Of a stretch of 8,479 bases of DNA, positions 1 through 7,096 are shown piece by piece. The translations under genes were made by a program, and so were the position numbers. A model generated the notes under the pieces. It was not told the origin of the DNA. It made no database searches and was given only the letters and a program-made list of their open reading frames with translations. This DNA comes from ATZT02 sp964655115 (GTDB lineage Bacteria; Actinomycetota; Actinomycetes; S36-B12; UBA5976), in assembly GCA_964655115.1 (NCBI GenBank), contig CAZZKM010000035.1, positions 1-8,479 on the forward strand, given 5' to 3'. Every line of letters begins with the position of its first letter. The stretch's first letter is position 1.

Positions 1-284
<284 letters not shown>

Positions 285-301
285 AACTTTGAATTTGATC
301 T

Positions 302-322
302 CTAGCGGACAAAACAAGCTAG
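302..322 (-). repeat. leader hairpin next to the 16S 5' end
   Basis: CTAGC (302-306) and GCTAG (318-322) form a 5-bp stem around an 11-nt loop, ending about 18 nt upstream of the predicted mature 16S 5' end. It could be a local fold within the precursor. It is too short to be an RNase III processing stem by itself; that stem would need the unseen 3' flank of 16S. Seen directly, but function is unknown. Confidence 0.35.
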
Positions 323-380
323 TTTGCTTATAAATTGTCTAACTAAAGGAATTTCATACCGTTATGAAGGCACACTAAGT

Positions 381-397
381 ACCCCCATAAACGGGGT
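381..397 (-). repeat. GC-rich hairpin in the rRNA leader
   Basis: On the minus strand ACCCC-GTTTATG-GGGGT forms a perfect 5-bp stem with a 7-nt loop. It lies between the boxA-like element and the 16S 5' end, in otherwise AT-rich sequence. No T-run follows, so it does not look like an intrinsic terminator. It is more likely a structural element of the precursor leader. Confidence 0.4.
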
Positions 398-416
398 TAT
401 TGATATTAACTTTCTC

Positions 417-438
417 GGCACACTGTTGAGTTCTCAAG
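417..438 (-). promoter_or_regulatory. rrn leader boxA/boxC-like antitermination element
   Basis: The minus strand reads TTGAGAACTCAACAGTGTG from 437 downward. TTTGAGAACT followed by a CA(A/C)AGTG block is the recurrent antitermination/processing element of actinobacterial rRNA leaders and 16S-23S spacers, usually called boxA followed by boxC. In such leaders boxA is where NusB-S10 and associated Nus factors load onto the nascent transcript to keep polymerase processive through the untranslated rRNA. The match, the position about 150 nt upstream of 16S and the correct strand support the call. The assignment rests on remembered family motifs, not on an alignment. Confidence 0.7.
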
Positions 439-458
439 TTGCAGGCGCGCATCAAATC

Positions 459-472
459 AACTCTCTCGAGTT
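459..472 (-). promoter_or_regulatory. boxB-like hairpin with GNRA-type tetraloop, upstream of boxA
   Basis: The minus strand reads AACTC-GAGA-GAGTT, a perfect 5-bp stem closed by GAGA, which fits the GNRA tetraloop pattern. It lies 20 nt upstream of the boxA-like element in the direction of transcription. The order hairpin-boxA-boxC is that described for rrn leaders in E. coli and mycobacteria, which supports a boxB assignment. The stem is short, so confidence is moderate. Confidence 0.45.
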
Positions 473-515
473 TTCAATGAGGCCTTTTGTCATAACTCTT
501 CTTGCTGGACATTTC

Positions 516-543
516 ACCCTAGATTGGGCGCAATGGGTCTTAA
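516..543 (-). promoter_or_regulatory. candidate rrn promoter (-35 TTAAGA, -10 TAGGGT)
   Basis: On the minus strand TTAAGA (543-538) and TAGGGT (521-516) are separated by 16 nt. TAGGGT fits the actinobacterial -10 pattern TANNNT, and the -35 matches TTGACA at 4 of 6 positions. Transcription would begin near 509, leaving a leader of roughly 225 nt that includes the boxB- and boxA-like elements. A rival pair, TTGCCC (636-631) with TAAGTT (613-608) and a 17-nt spacer, is about as good and would start nearer 601. Neither is strong; an rRNA promoter should exist here, but its position is unproven. Confidence 0.28.
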
Positions 544-567
544 CTTCCGACCTAAATGCAAGATGAG

Positions 568-597
568 CGACAAAACCAACCTTGTGGTTTTGTAGCG
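568..597 (-). terminator. 9-bp inverted repeat, possible end of the arg-tyrS transcript
   Basis: ACAAAACCA (570-578) and TGGTTTTGT (585-593) form a perfect 9-bp stem with a 6-nt loop, extended by CG/CG (568-569 with 596-597) across a 2-nt bulge. It sits 50-80 nt after the tyrS stop and upstream of the preferred rrn promoter, where a terminator is expected. No uninterrupted T-tract follows on either strand, so it is not a textbook intrinsic terminator; actinobacterial terminators often lack a U-tract. It could also be a protein-binding site, since AGCGACAA is repeated at both edges (566-573 and 594-601). Confidence 0.45.
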
Positions 598-629
598 ACA
601 AGAAACTAACTTACCTTAACTAGACTTTT

Positions 630-646
630 GGGGCAATCTCAGCCCC
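630..646 (-). repeat. short GC hairpin immediately after the tyrS stop codon
   Basis: The minus strand reads GGGGC-TGAGATT-GCCCC directly after the TAG stop, a 5-bp stem with a 7-nt loop. It is followed by AAAAG rather than a T-run, so termination here is doubtful. It may stabilise the 3' end of the tyrS message or act together with the larger inverted repeat further on. Confidence 0.35.
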
Positions 647-1906
647 CTAGAAAATGGCTCCTGCCATGGATTTTTTCCCTTTACGCACTACCAAAATTGA
701 ACCGTGAATTAACAAATTTTTGTTTACTTTCCAATTTGCATCCGTGATTCTTTCATTATTTACGTATGCACCACCTTCATCAATAGTTCTTTTCGCAGAA
801 CTTTTTGAATCACAGAGTTTTGTTTCTACTAAAAGATCGACAATTGTTGTTTCTTCAGCTTTTTTGGCCATTTTTGAAAGTCCAGCTTCACTTAATGCCG
901 AAATTAAAATATCTTTTGAGATTGATTGCAGTTCACCTTGACCAAATAAAGCATTTGTTGCAGCAATTACTTGTTCGCATTCTTCTTTGCTATGAACCAC
1001 AGTAGTTAATTCTTTAGCTAAAAACTTTTGAGCAGATCTTTCTGCTGGTTTTTCTTTTAATTCATGCAATAATTCTTCAATTTGATCTTTTGGAGCAAGA
1101 CTAAAATATTTTAATAAATTTTCCATATCTCTATCATCTGAATTCAACCAAAATTGATAAAAAGAAAATGGAGAAGTCAGTTCAGCAGAAAGCCAAATTG
1201 TGCCTTCTTCGGTTTTGCCAAATTTGTTTCCATCAGCTTTGACCATTAATGGAGTGGTTAATGCATGTACTTGTTTTGATAGAACACGTCTAATTAAATC
1301 TACGCCTGCAGTTATATTTCCCCATTGATCACTTCCGCCTGTTTGCAACACACAATCATATTTTTTATTCAATTCAAGATAATCATTAGCCTGCAAAATA
1401 GCATAAGAAAATTCTGTGTAAGAAATTCCGGATGCATTTAGTCTTGCAGAAACTGCTTCTCTTTCTAGCATTCTATTTATTGAAAAATGTTTACCTAAAT
1501 CCCGCAATAATGTAATCGCATCAATTTTATTCGTCCAGTCAAAATTATTGACAACTTCACACTTATTATTTCCAAAAAAATCAAAAAACTTTATTAATTG
1601 TTTTGCAATTTTATTCGTCCAATCAATTACAATTTCTTCTTCGTTGAGATTTCTTTCTCCAGATTCCTTAGGATCTCCAATTAATCCTGTTGCTCCCCCT
1701 ACTAGTGCTATTGGTTTATGCCCTGCTAATTGAAGTCTTTTCGCTGTGAGAATTTGCATTAAATTTCCAAGATGAAGACTTGGCGCTGTTGGATCAAAAC
1801 CAATATAGAAAGCAATACTTTGATTATTAAGTAATTCACTCAAAACTTTCTCATCAGTTGATTGAGCGATTAGTCCACGCCATTTTAAATCTTGCCAAAT
1901 GTTCAT
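647..1906 (-). CDS. tyrS: tyrosyl-tRNA synthetase
   Basis: Cytoplasmic class I aminoacyl-tRNA synthetase that attaches tyrosine to tRNA-Tyr via tyrosyl-adenylate. At 419 aa it has the usual length of the bacterial TyrS type. The Rossmann catalytic domain fills about residues 1-320: Tyr34 and Asp38 in the FYIGFDPTAPS segment, the HIGH-type motif HLGN at 45-48, Tyr168/Gln172/Asp175 in YAILQANDY for tyrosine and tRNA contacts, GGSDQWGN at 190-197, and the KMSKS-type loop KFGKT at 228-232. An S4 RNA-binding domain follows at roughly 353-410. The ATG (1906-1904) overlaps the argH stop as ATGA, with AGGA 8 nt upstream inside argH, so translation is probably coupled to argH. All expected catalytic motifs are present. 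Being last in the arginine operon and next to 16S rRNA is a genomic arrangement, not a pathway link. Confidence 0.98.
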   Translation of the reverse strand: MNIWQDLKWRGLIAQSTDEKVLSELLNNQSIAFYIGFDPTAPSLHLGNLMQILTAKRLQLAGHKPIALVGGATGLIGDPKESGERNLNEEEIVIDWTNKIAKQLIKFFDFFGNNKCEVVNNFDWTNKIDAITLLRDLGKHFSINRMLEREAVSARLNASGISYTEFSYAILQANDYLELNKKYDCVLQTGGSDQWGNITAGVDLIRRVLSKQVHALTTPLMVKADGNKFGKTEEGTIWLSAELTSPFSFYQFWLNSDDRDMENLLKYFSLAPKDQIEELLHELKEKPAERSAQKFLAKELTTVVHSKEECEQVIAATNALFGQGELQSISKDILISALSEAGLSKMAKKAEETTIVDLLVETKLCDSKSSAKRTIDEGGAYVNNERITDANWKVNKNLLIHGSILVVRKGKKSMAGAIF

Positions 1907-3330
1907 ATATTTAATCCTGGAAGCGGGTTGTGGCTAGACCATTTATTTAACACAATTACTTCTTTTCTTACTGCTTCGATTTGTTTGGAAACATTTTTTG
2001 GTGCAGTTCCCATCGGATTAATTCTAGAGCTCAAAGCTTTTTCCACATTAAGTGATTCAATCAAATCATTACTAAAATCACTAAATACTTCTTGAAATTC
2101 CTCAAGACTTAATTCATGAATGTTTTTGCTCTTATTTTCTGCAAGTTTTACACATTGTCCGGTTATTTCGTGAGCTTTAGAAAATGGCATTCCTTTTTTA
2201 ACTAAGTAATCGGCGACTTCTGTTGCTAAAGCATGATTTTGAGTCGCTTTTTCTCTAAGTGTGATTGTATTGAAAGTAAGAGTTTTAATAGTTCCAATCA
2301 CTGCCTTAAGCATTAAAACTAAATTGTCGTGAGAATCAAAAACTGGTTCCTTATCTTCTTGTAAATCCCTGTTATATGCAAAAGGCAAAGCCTTAGTTGT
2401 AACTAAAATGTTTGTTAAGTTACCTATCAATCTTCCAGTCTTACCCCTTGTTAATTCGGCAGCATCGGGATTTTTCTTTTGGGGCATGATGGATGATCCT
2501 GTAGAAAATTCATCAGAAAGGCTTGCATAACCAAATTCACTCGTAGTCCAAAGAATTATTTCTTCGGCAATTCTTGATAAGTGAATGCCAACACTGGCAC
2601 AAATAAATAGATATTCTGAAACAAAATCTCTATCTGAAACAGCATCAATACTGTTATTGCTGGGTCTAGAAAATCCAAGTTCATTAGCGATCCACATTGG
2701 ATCTGAAACTAATGAAGTTCCAGATAAAGCCGCAGAGCCAAGTGGACAATGATCTACTCTGACATCCCAATCGGTAAATCTTTCAACATCACGAATGAGA
2801 GAAAACGAATGTTTCATGATTTCATGACCTAAAGAAACAGGTTGGGCATGTTGTAAGTGGGTAAATCCAGGTGCAACATCTGCAACATGTTTTTCAGATA
2901 AATTAGTTAATTTAGTAACAAGTTCTAGCAATAAATTTGAAAGTTGCCTGGATGAAATTCTTAAAAATATCTTAAGATCAGTAACTATTTGATCATTTCT
3001 ACTTCTACCGGCTCTTATTTTGCCAGATAACTCTCCAACCTTAATTTCTAAAAGACGTTCAATAACAGTGTGCACATCTTCATCATCTGAGTTTGGTTTA
3101 ACTCTAGACAACTCAATATCTTTATAAATTATTTTCAAAGCTTGGCTTAATTCTTCATATTCTTTAATATTTATCCAATTGTTTTTTAAAAGACCTTTAA
3201 GATGAACACTTGATTGAATGATGTCGATTAGCGCAAGTCGCCAATCAAAATGGGTTGACTTTGAAATGTTAAACATGTCAGGATGCATAGATTTTTCAAA
3301 TCTTGCCCCCCATAATTTTTTTTGTGTCAT
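1903..3330 (-). CDS. argH: argininosuccinate lyase
   Basis: Last step of arginine synthesis: cleaves argininosuccinate into arginine and fumarate in the cytoplasm as a homotetramer of the fumarase/aspartase superfamily. The 475-aa protein matches the family length. Visible motifs are the N-terminal LWGARF segment, HTVIER (87-92), GRSRNDQ (108-114), THLQHAQP (157-164) with the likely general-acid histidine His161, and the superfamily signature GSSIMPQKKNP (278-288), whose Ser279/Ser280 supply the catalytic serine of the flexible loop. The C-terminal NPMGTAP segment (438-444) is also typical. The ATG at 3330 overlaps the argG stop as ATGA; only a weak purine-rich stretch precedes it, so coupling to argG translation is likely. 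Its own stop overlaps the tyrS start. No missing residues or breaks were seen. Confidence 0.98.
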   Translation of the reverse strand: MTQKKLWGARFEKSMHPDMFNISKSTHFDWRLALIDIIQSSVHLKGLLKNNWINIKEYEELSQALKIIYKDIELSRVKPNSDDEDVHTVIERLLEIKVGELSGKIRAGRSRNDQIVTDLKIFLRISSRQLSNLLLELVTKLTNLSEKHVADVAPGFTHLQHAQPVSLGHEIMKHSFSLIRDVERFTDWDVRVDHCPLGSAALSGTSLVSDPMWIANELGFSRPSNNSIDAVSDRDFVSEYLFICASVGIHLSRIAEEIILWTTSEFGYASLSDEFSTGSSIMPQKKNPDAAELTRGKTGRLIGNLTNILVTTKALPFAYNRDLQEDKEPVFDSHDNLVLMLKAVIGTIKTLTFNTITLREKATQNHALATEVADYLVKKGMPFSKAHEITGQCVKLAENKSKNIHELSLEEFQEVFSDFSNDLIESLNVEKALSSRINPMGTAPKNVSKQIEAVRKEVIVLNKWSSHNPLPGLNI

Positions 3331-4526
3331 TTATTCTTTCTGTCTCTATCTGCTGCAATTTTGGAAGTCATACCAAATATTTCAATAAAACCCTTAGCCC
3401 AAGATTGATCATAAGTATCTTCAGAGTCATAAGTTGCCAAATCATATCTATACAATGATTGATTACTTTTTCTTCCGGTCACCCATGCTCGACCACCATG
3501 CATTTTAAGTCTGATATCACCAGAAACATTTTTTTGTGTTTCATCAATAAAAATATCTAATGCTTTACGTAAAGGAGAAAACCACAATCCGTCATAAACA
3601 AGTTCACTCCATCTTTGCTCAACTCTCCGTTTAAAGCGGGCAAGTTCTCTTTCTAGACAAACATTTTCTAATTCCTGATGAGCCGTGATTAAAGCGATTG
3701 CACCCGGGGCTTCATATACTTCTCTACTTTTAATTCCAACAAGTCTGTCTTCAACCATGTCAATTCGTCCAACACCTTGTTCACCAGCTCGTCTATTCAT
3801 TATTTCGATGGCTTGAAGCATAGTTACATTTTGACCATCAATTTTTACAGGTATACCCTTTTCAAAAGTTATTAACACTTCATCAGCATCTTTAACTTCT
3901 GCAGGATTTTTTGTATATGAATAGATATCTTCAATAGGAGCATTCCAAATATCTTCCAAAAATCCTGTTTCAATAGCTCTACCCCAAACATTTTGATCAA
4001 TACTGAATGGATTTTTTTTATTAACGTCAATAGGAAGATTTCGATCTGTTGCAAAAGCAATTGCTTTATCTCTTGTCATACCAGAATCTCGTACAGGTGC
4101 AAATACTTTTAAATCTGGATCTAATGCAGCAATGCTTACTTCAAACCTAACTTGATCGTTACCTTTTCCAGTACAACCGTGACCAACCATATTTGCGTTA
4201 TGTTTTTGTGCTGCTTCAACTAAATACTTTGAAATAATTGGACGAGATAAACTCGAAACTAAAGGGTATTTATCCATATATAAAGCGTTAGCCTTTAAAG
4301 CTGGAGCACAGTAATCGTTTGCAAATTCATCTTTTAAATCAAGAACTTCAGCATCAATTGCTCCGCATGCGATGGCTCTTTTCTTTATAATTTCCATATC
4401 TTCGCCACCTTGGCCAACATCTGCAGCAACTGCCACGACTTCAGAGCCAGTTTTTTCTTTAATCCATTCAATAGCTACCGATGTGTCTAATCCACCTGAA
4501 TATGCCAAGACAACTTTGTTACTCAT
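3327..4526 (-). CDS. argG: argininosuccinate synthase
   Basis: Joins citrulline and aspartate with ATP hydrolysis to AMP and pyrophosphate, giving argininosuccinate, the substrate of ArgH encoded next. The 399-aa length is standard. The N-type ATP pyrophosphatase P-loop AYSGGLDTS is at residues 8-16 and GHGCTGKGNDQVRFE at 115-129 binds citrulline and aspartate. GRIDMVEDRLVGIKSREVYE (253-272) and the C-terminal LYRYDLATY region are characteristic. The start is well supported: GAGG lies 7 nt upstream of the ATG. The 32-nt gap after argR is the largest space between protein genes in the operon, but no convincing internal promoter or ARG box is visible in it. The substrate citrulline must come from an ornithine carbamoyltransferase that is not encoded in this window. 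Confidence 0.98.
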   Translation of the reverse strand: MSNKVVLAYSGGLDTSVAIEWIKEKTGSEVVAVAADVGQGGEDMEIIKKRAIACGAIDAEVLDLKDEFANDYCAPALKANALYMDKYPLVSSLSRPIISKYLVEAAQKHNANMVGHGCTGKGNDQVRFEVSIAALDPDLKVFAPVRDSGMTRDKAIAFATDRNLPIDVNKKNPFSIDQNVWGRAIETGFLEDIWNAPIEDIYSYTKNPAEVKDADEVLITFEKGIPVKIDGQNVTMLQAIEIMNRRAGEQGVGRIDMVEDRLVGIKSREVYEAPGAIALITAHQELENVCLERELARFKRRVEQRWSELVYDGLWFSPLRKALDIFIDETQKNVSGDIRLKMHGGRAWVTGRKSNQSLYRYDLATYDSEDTYDQSWAKGFIEIFGMTSKIAADRDRKNK

Positions 4527-4533
4527 GTTTTTT

Positions 4534-4537
4534 CCTC
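4534..4537 (-). promoter_or_regulatory. ribosome binding site of argG
   Basis: GAGG on the minus strand, 7 nt upstream of the argG ATG. With the 32-nt spacer it gives argG an independent ribosome entry site, unlike argH and tyrS, which start inside the upstream stop codon. Confidence 0.7.
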
Positions 4538-4558
4538 ACTTTTCTATTTAGCCTACCT

Positions 4559-5044
4559 TTAATGTTTTGCATAGTCCCATATTTGACTAGCCACTTTTTT
4601 ACCATCATCAATTCCTTTGGTCACAACTAAAACTGTATTATCGCCGGCAATTGTTGCAATAACTTTGTCTATTGCGGATTGATCAATTAATGAGGCCACG
4701 TATTGCGCTGCTCCTGCTGGAGTGTGAATTATGGCTAAGTTTGCTGAACTATCAACGCTGATCACAAATTCTGATAAAGATTTCTCTAATTTATTTCTAA
4801 CATTTTTTGAACTGTTCAATTTATCGACACTTTTTTTCTTAATAGTGTAGATATTCTTTCCAGTTGAATTTGAACTTTTAATAGCATTAATTTCATCTAA
4901 ATCTCTTGACAAAGTCGTTTGCGTAACTTCAAAACCCTTTGATTTAAGTATCTCTAATAATTCATTTTGAGAGCTAATCTCTTTATTTACGATTAACTCT
5001 TCAATTACATGCAGTCTCGCAGTTTTTGAATCAGGATATTTCAT
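4559..5044 (-). CDS. argR: arginine repressor ArgR
   Basis: Arginine-dependent transcription factor that normally forms a hexamer, binds ARG boxes and represses arginine genes, here presumably the operon containing it. The 161-aa protein has a winged helix-turn-helix domain (about 1-68) with the recognition-helix motif TQTTLSRDL at 41-49, a linker rich in Lys, Ser and Asn, and a C-terminal oligomerisation/arginine-binding domain (about 85-155) with TPAGAAQYVASLID (108-121) and TIAGDNT (131-137). The usual form of the last motif ends GDDT; Asn136 replaces the second aspartate. I chose the ATG at 5044 because AAGGAGGT ends 4 nt before it; an in-frame TTG at 5071 would add nine residues, but this ribosome site would then lie inside the coding sequence. 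The start overlaps argD by 14 nt. Any operator upstream of argC is outside the window. Confidence 0.95.
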   Translation of the reverse strand: MKYPDSKTARLHVIEELIVNKEISSQNELLEILKSKGFEVTQTTLSRDLDEINAIKSSNSTGKNIYTIKKKSVDKLNSSKNVRNKLEKSLSEFVISVDSSANLAIIHTPAGAAQYVASLIDQSAIDKVIATIAGDNTVLVVTKGIDDGKKVASQIWDYAKH

Positions 5045-6215
5045 TTTTACCTCCTTCAGTTTTGAGTACAAAATCTATGGAATCTTCAATAATTTCTATA
5101 GCTCTCTTAACTTGTTCAGAATCAACTATTAATGGAGGTGCAATTCTTAAAGTGTTATCTTTTACCGCATTGATTAATAGGCCAAGTTTTTGACATTGTT
5201 TTTCTACATTCTTAGCAATTGCAAACTTTAATTTGACACCAATTAAAAGACCATCACCTGATATATCTTCTACATAAGAATTATGGATCATCAAATTTTT
5301 GAATAATTGTCCCATCATGGCAGCATTTGCAAGTAAATTTTCTTTTTCAATTGTTTGAATCACAGCAAGGGCCGCTGCTGCTACGACTGGATTTCCTCCA
5401 AAAGTTGAACCGTGGGAACCAGGTTGAAATAAGTCTTCATACTCCTTTGAAACAACTATTGCACCCATAGGCAATCCACCACCAAGTGCTTTTGCAACGC
5501 AAATAACATCTGGTTGAACATTAAATTTTTGATGATGAAACCAAGCACCAGTTCTTCCTAGACCAGTTTGTATTTCATCTACAACCAAAAGACTTCTTCT
5601 ATATCTGGTGACTTCCCTTGCTTTTTGAACGAAATCTTCATCCAAATTAATAACGCCACCTTCTCCTTGAATAGTTTCAATAAACAATGCGCCAGTTTTT
5701 CTTTTTATGTGTCGATTAAGACTTCTTACCCTGTTTGGCTGAATAAATTTCACGTTGTTTAAAAGTGGTCGAAATGGTTTCTGCTTTGATTCTTGTCCGG
5801 TAATACTCAAAGCTCCGATAGTTCGTCCGTGAAATGAATTTTCAAGGGCAACAATATGGTTCTTTCCAGTAAGTCGCGAGAGTTTTATAGCTGCTTCAAT
5901 GGATTCAGCGCCAGAGTTACAGAAGAAAACTTTTCCTTCAACTCCTGAAATCTCAATTAATTTAAAAGATAATTCTTCTGCCACATTATTCGAATAAAGA
6001 TTACTGACATGATCCAAGACTCCAATTTGTTTTCTGACAACTTCAACCACAAGCGGATGAGAATGACCCAAGGCATTAACTGCTATCCCAGACAAAAAAT
6101 CTAGATAAATATTTCCCTCGGAGTCCTTTAAATACACTCCTTCACCTTGGACAATTTGAATATCAGGTTTTGAATAATTATTCAAAAAGTATTTATTTAT
6201 TGATTGGTTTGTCAT
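5031..6215 (-). CDS. argD: acetylornithine aminotransferase
   Basis: PLP-dependent class III aminotransferase that converts N-acetylglutamate semialdehyde and glutamate into N-acetylornithine and 2-oxoglutarate. At 394 aa it has the family length. Key sites: SGAESIEAAIK (101-111) for phosphate binding, SFHGRT (127-132), DEIQTGLGRTG (213-223) whose Asp213 should contact the PLP pyridine nitrogen, the Schiff-base lysine Lys242 in VAKALGGGLPMGA, GSHGSTFGGNP (267-276), and LRIAPPL (356-362) with the substrate-carboxylate arginine. The ATG lies 2 nt after the argB stop, with AAAGG just upstream inside the end of argB. Its last codons contain the argR ribosome site, so the 3' end is constrained twice. 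Related enzymes also act on succinyl-diaminopimelate or other omega-amino acids, but the operon supports the arginine role. Confidence 0.97.
   Translation of the reverse strand: MTNQSINKYFLNNYSKPDIQIVQGEGVYLKDSEGNIYLDFLSGIAVNALGHSHPLVVEVVRKQIGVLDHVSNLYSNNVAEELSFKLIEISGVEGKVFFCNSGAESIEAAIKLSRLTGKNHIVALENSFHGRTIGALSITGQESKQKPFRPLLNNVKFIQPNRVRSLNRHIKRKTGALFIETIQGEGGVINLDEDFVQKAREVTRYRRSLLVVDEIQTGLGRTGAWFHHQKFNVQPDVICVAKALGGGLPMGAIVVSKEYEDLFQPGSHGSTFGGNPVVAAAALAVIQTIEKENLLANAAMMGQLFKNLMIHNSYVEDISGDGLLIGVKLKFAIAKNVEKQCQKLGLLINAVKDNTLRIAPPLIVDSEQVKRAIEIIEDSIDFVLKTEGGKNEIS
5049..5056 (-). promoter_or_regulatory. strong ribosome binding site of argR inside argD
   Basis: AAGGAGGT on the minus strand, 4 nt before the ATG at 5044. 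It is the best Shine-Dalgarno match among the gene starts here, and its bases encode Glu-Gly-Gly near the ArgD C-terminus. It decides the argR start in favour of the ATG over the upstream TTG. Confidence 0.85.
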
Positions 6216-6217
6216 TA

Positions 6218-7096
6218 TTAACCTTTAATCACCATCGTGCCTGTACCAGTATCGGTGAACACTTCTACTAATAGTGCGTGAGATTTGCGTCCGTCAATTA
6301 TGTGAGCTCTGCTAACTCCGTTTTCAACAGCGTCAAGGCAAGCTTCCATCTTTGGTCTCATACCTTTATCAAGACTTGGAATTAACTTTTTTAAATCATT
6401 TATAGTAATCGTCTCTATTAAAGTTGATTCATCTGGATACTTGGATAAAAGTCCAATTACATCGGTTAGTAAAACAAATTTTTGTGCTTTAAGAAATTTT
6501 GCTATCGCTGCTGCGCCTTGATCTGCGTTTATATTAAATATCAATCCTGAAGAGTCAGAACCTAAACAAGATAGTACTGGAATATAACCTAAATTAATGG
6601 AATCCAAAATTTTCTCAACATCAATTGTCGTTATTTCTCCAACTTGACCTAAATTAATTTCTACACCATCTTGAATCAAAGATTTCTTATTTACCTCAAT
6701 TACTTTATTTTCATCTCCTGAAATACCAACTGCGCAATTTTTTAAATCATTAATTGCTTTTACTAGATCAGATTGAACTTGAATCAATACTTTCTTTATT
6801 ACTTTTATGGATTCTGAATCGGTTACTCTGTATCCGTTGATAAATTCCGATTTAATTCCGGCTTCATTAAGGGCTTCTGTTATTTGAGGACCTGCTCCAT
6901 GTACGACTACAGGTTTTAATCCGGCTAATTTTAGAAATAAAACATCTTCAGCAAATTGATTTAGCGATTCTTTTTTTATCATGGCATTGCCGCCAAATTT
7001 AATGACAACTATTGAATTTTGAAATTTCAGCAACCAAGGTAATGCCTCCGCTAAAACTCCAGCTTTGAACAAAGCTTTTTCTTGAGTATTTATCAC
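6218..7096 (-). CDS. argB: acetylglutamate kinase
   Basis: Phosphorylates N-acetylglutamate with ATP to N-acetyl-gamma-glutamyl phosphate, usually the feedback-controlled step. The 292-aa amino-acid-kinase-fold protein shows KFGGNAM (33-39), HGAGPQI (66-72), INGYRVTD (86-93), NINADQGAAAIA (188-199), the TDVIGLL nucleotide segment (211-217) and GMRPKMEAC (245-253) with the catalytic-type lysine. An extra N-terminal helix (about 5-25, including VLAEALPWL) and the C-terminal HALLVEVFTDTGTGTM segment (273-288) are typical of arginine-inhibited hexameric enzymes, so arginine inhibition is predicted. The start is GTG at 7096, overlapping the argJ stop as GTGA, with no good ribosome site; translation is probably coupled to argJ. 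The next methionine is Met39, inside a core motif, so a much later start is excluded. Confidence 0.97.
   Translation of the reverse strand: MINTQEKALFKAGVLAEALPWLLKFQNSIVVIKFGGNAMIKKESLNQFAEDVLFLKLAGLKPVVVHGAGPQITEALNEAGIKSEFINGYRVTDSESIKVIKKVLIQVQSDLVKAINDLKNCAVGISGDENKVIEVNKKSLIQDGVEINLGQVGEITTIDVEKILDSINLGYIPVLSCLGSDSSGLIFNINADQGAAAIAKFLKAQKFVLLTDVIGLLSKYPDESTLIETITINDLKKLIPSLDKGMRPKMEACLDAVENGVSRAHIIDGRKSHALLVEVFTDTGTGTMVIKG

Larger units (their letters stand above)
285..646 (-). other. non-coding tyrS-16S rRNA intergenic region: transcript end, rrn promoter and leader
   Basis: This 362-nt stretch is the only sizeable gap in the window. From tyrS toward 16S it holds a short G/C hairpin directly after the tyrS stop, a 9-bp inverted repeat, weak promoter-like hexamers, a boxB-like hairpin, a boxA/boxC-like element, two more small hairpins and the 16S 5' processing region. 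No reading frame in it looks like a protein. The composition is more G+C-balanced than the flanking genes, as expected for a structured rRNA leader. No tRNA or other RNA gene was recognised here. Confidence 0.85.

Noticed and set aside
369..424. Direct repeat GGCACACT at 369-376 and 417-424 in the rRNA leader
   Set aside because: An 8-base repeat is expected about once by chance in a stretch of this length, and only the copy next to boxA has a plausible role.
324..566. An 80-codon plus-strand reading frame opposite the rRNA leader
   Set aside because: It lies antisense across the boxA and boxB elements, has no ribosome binding site or recognisable domain, and its open frame is explained by the more GC-balanced leader composition.
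1904..1935. Possible tyrosine T-box or attenuator controlling tyrS
   Set aside because: tyrS starts inside the argH stop codon, leaving no untranslated leader in which a T-box or attenuator could fold.
3872..4060. A second minus-strand frame of 62 codons inside argG
   Set aside because: It overlaps the intact argG frame completely, has Ile/Leu/Lys-rich random composition, and no independent start signal.
4527..4558. Possible internal promoter or ARG box between argR and argG
   Set aside because: The 32-nt spacer contains a good ribosome site but no -35/-10 pair with acceptable spacing and no clear palindromic ARG box.
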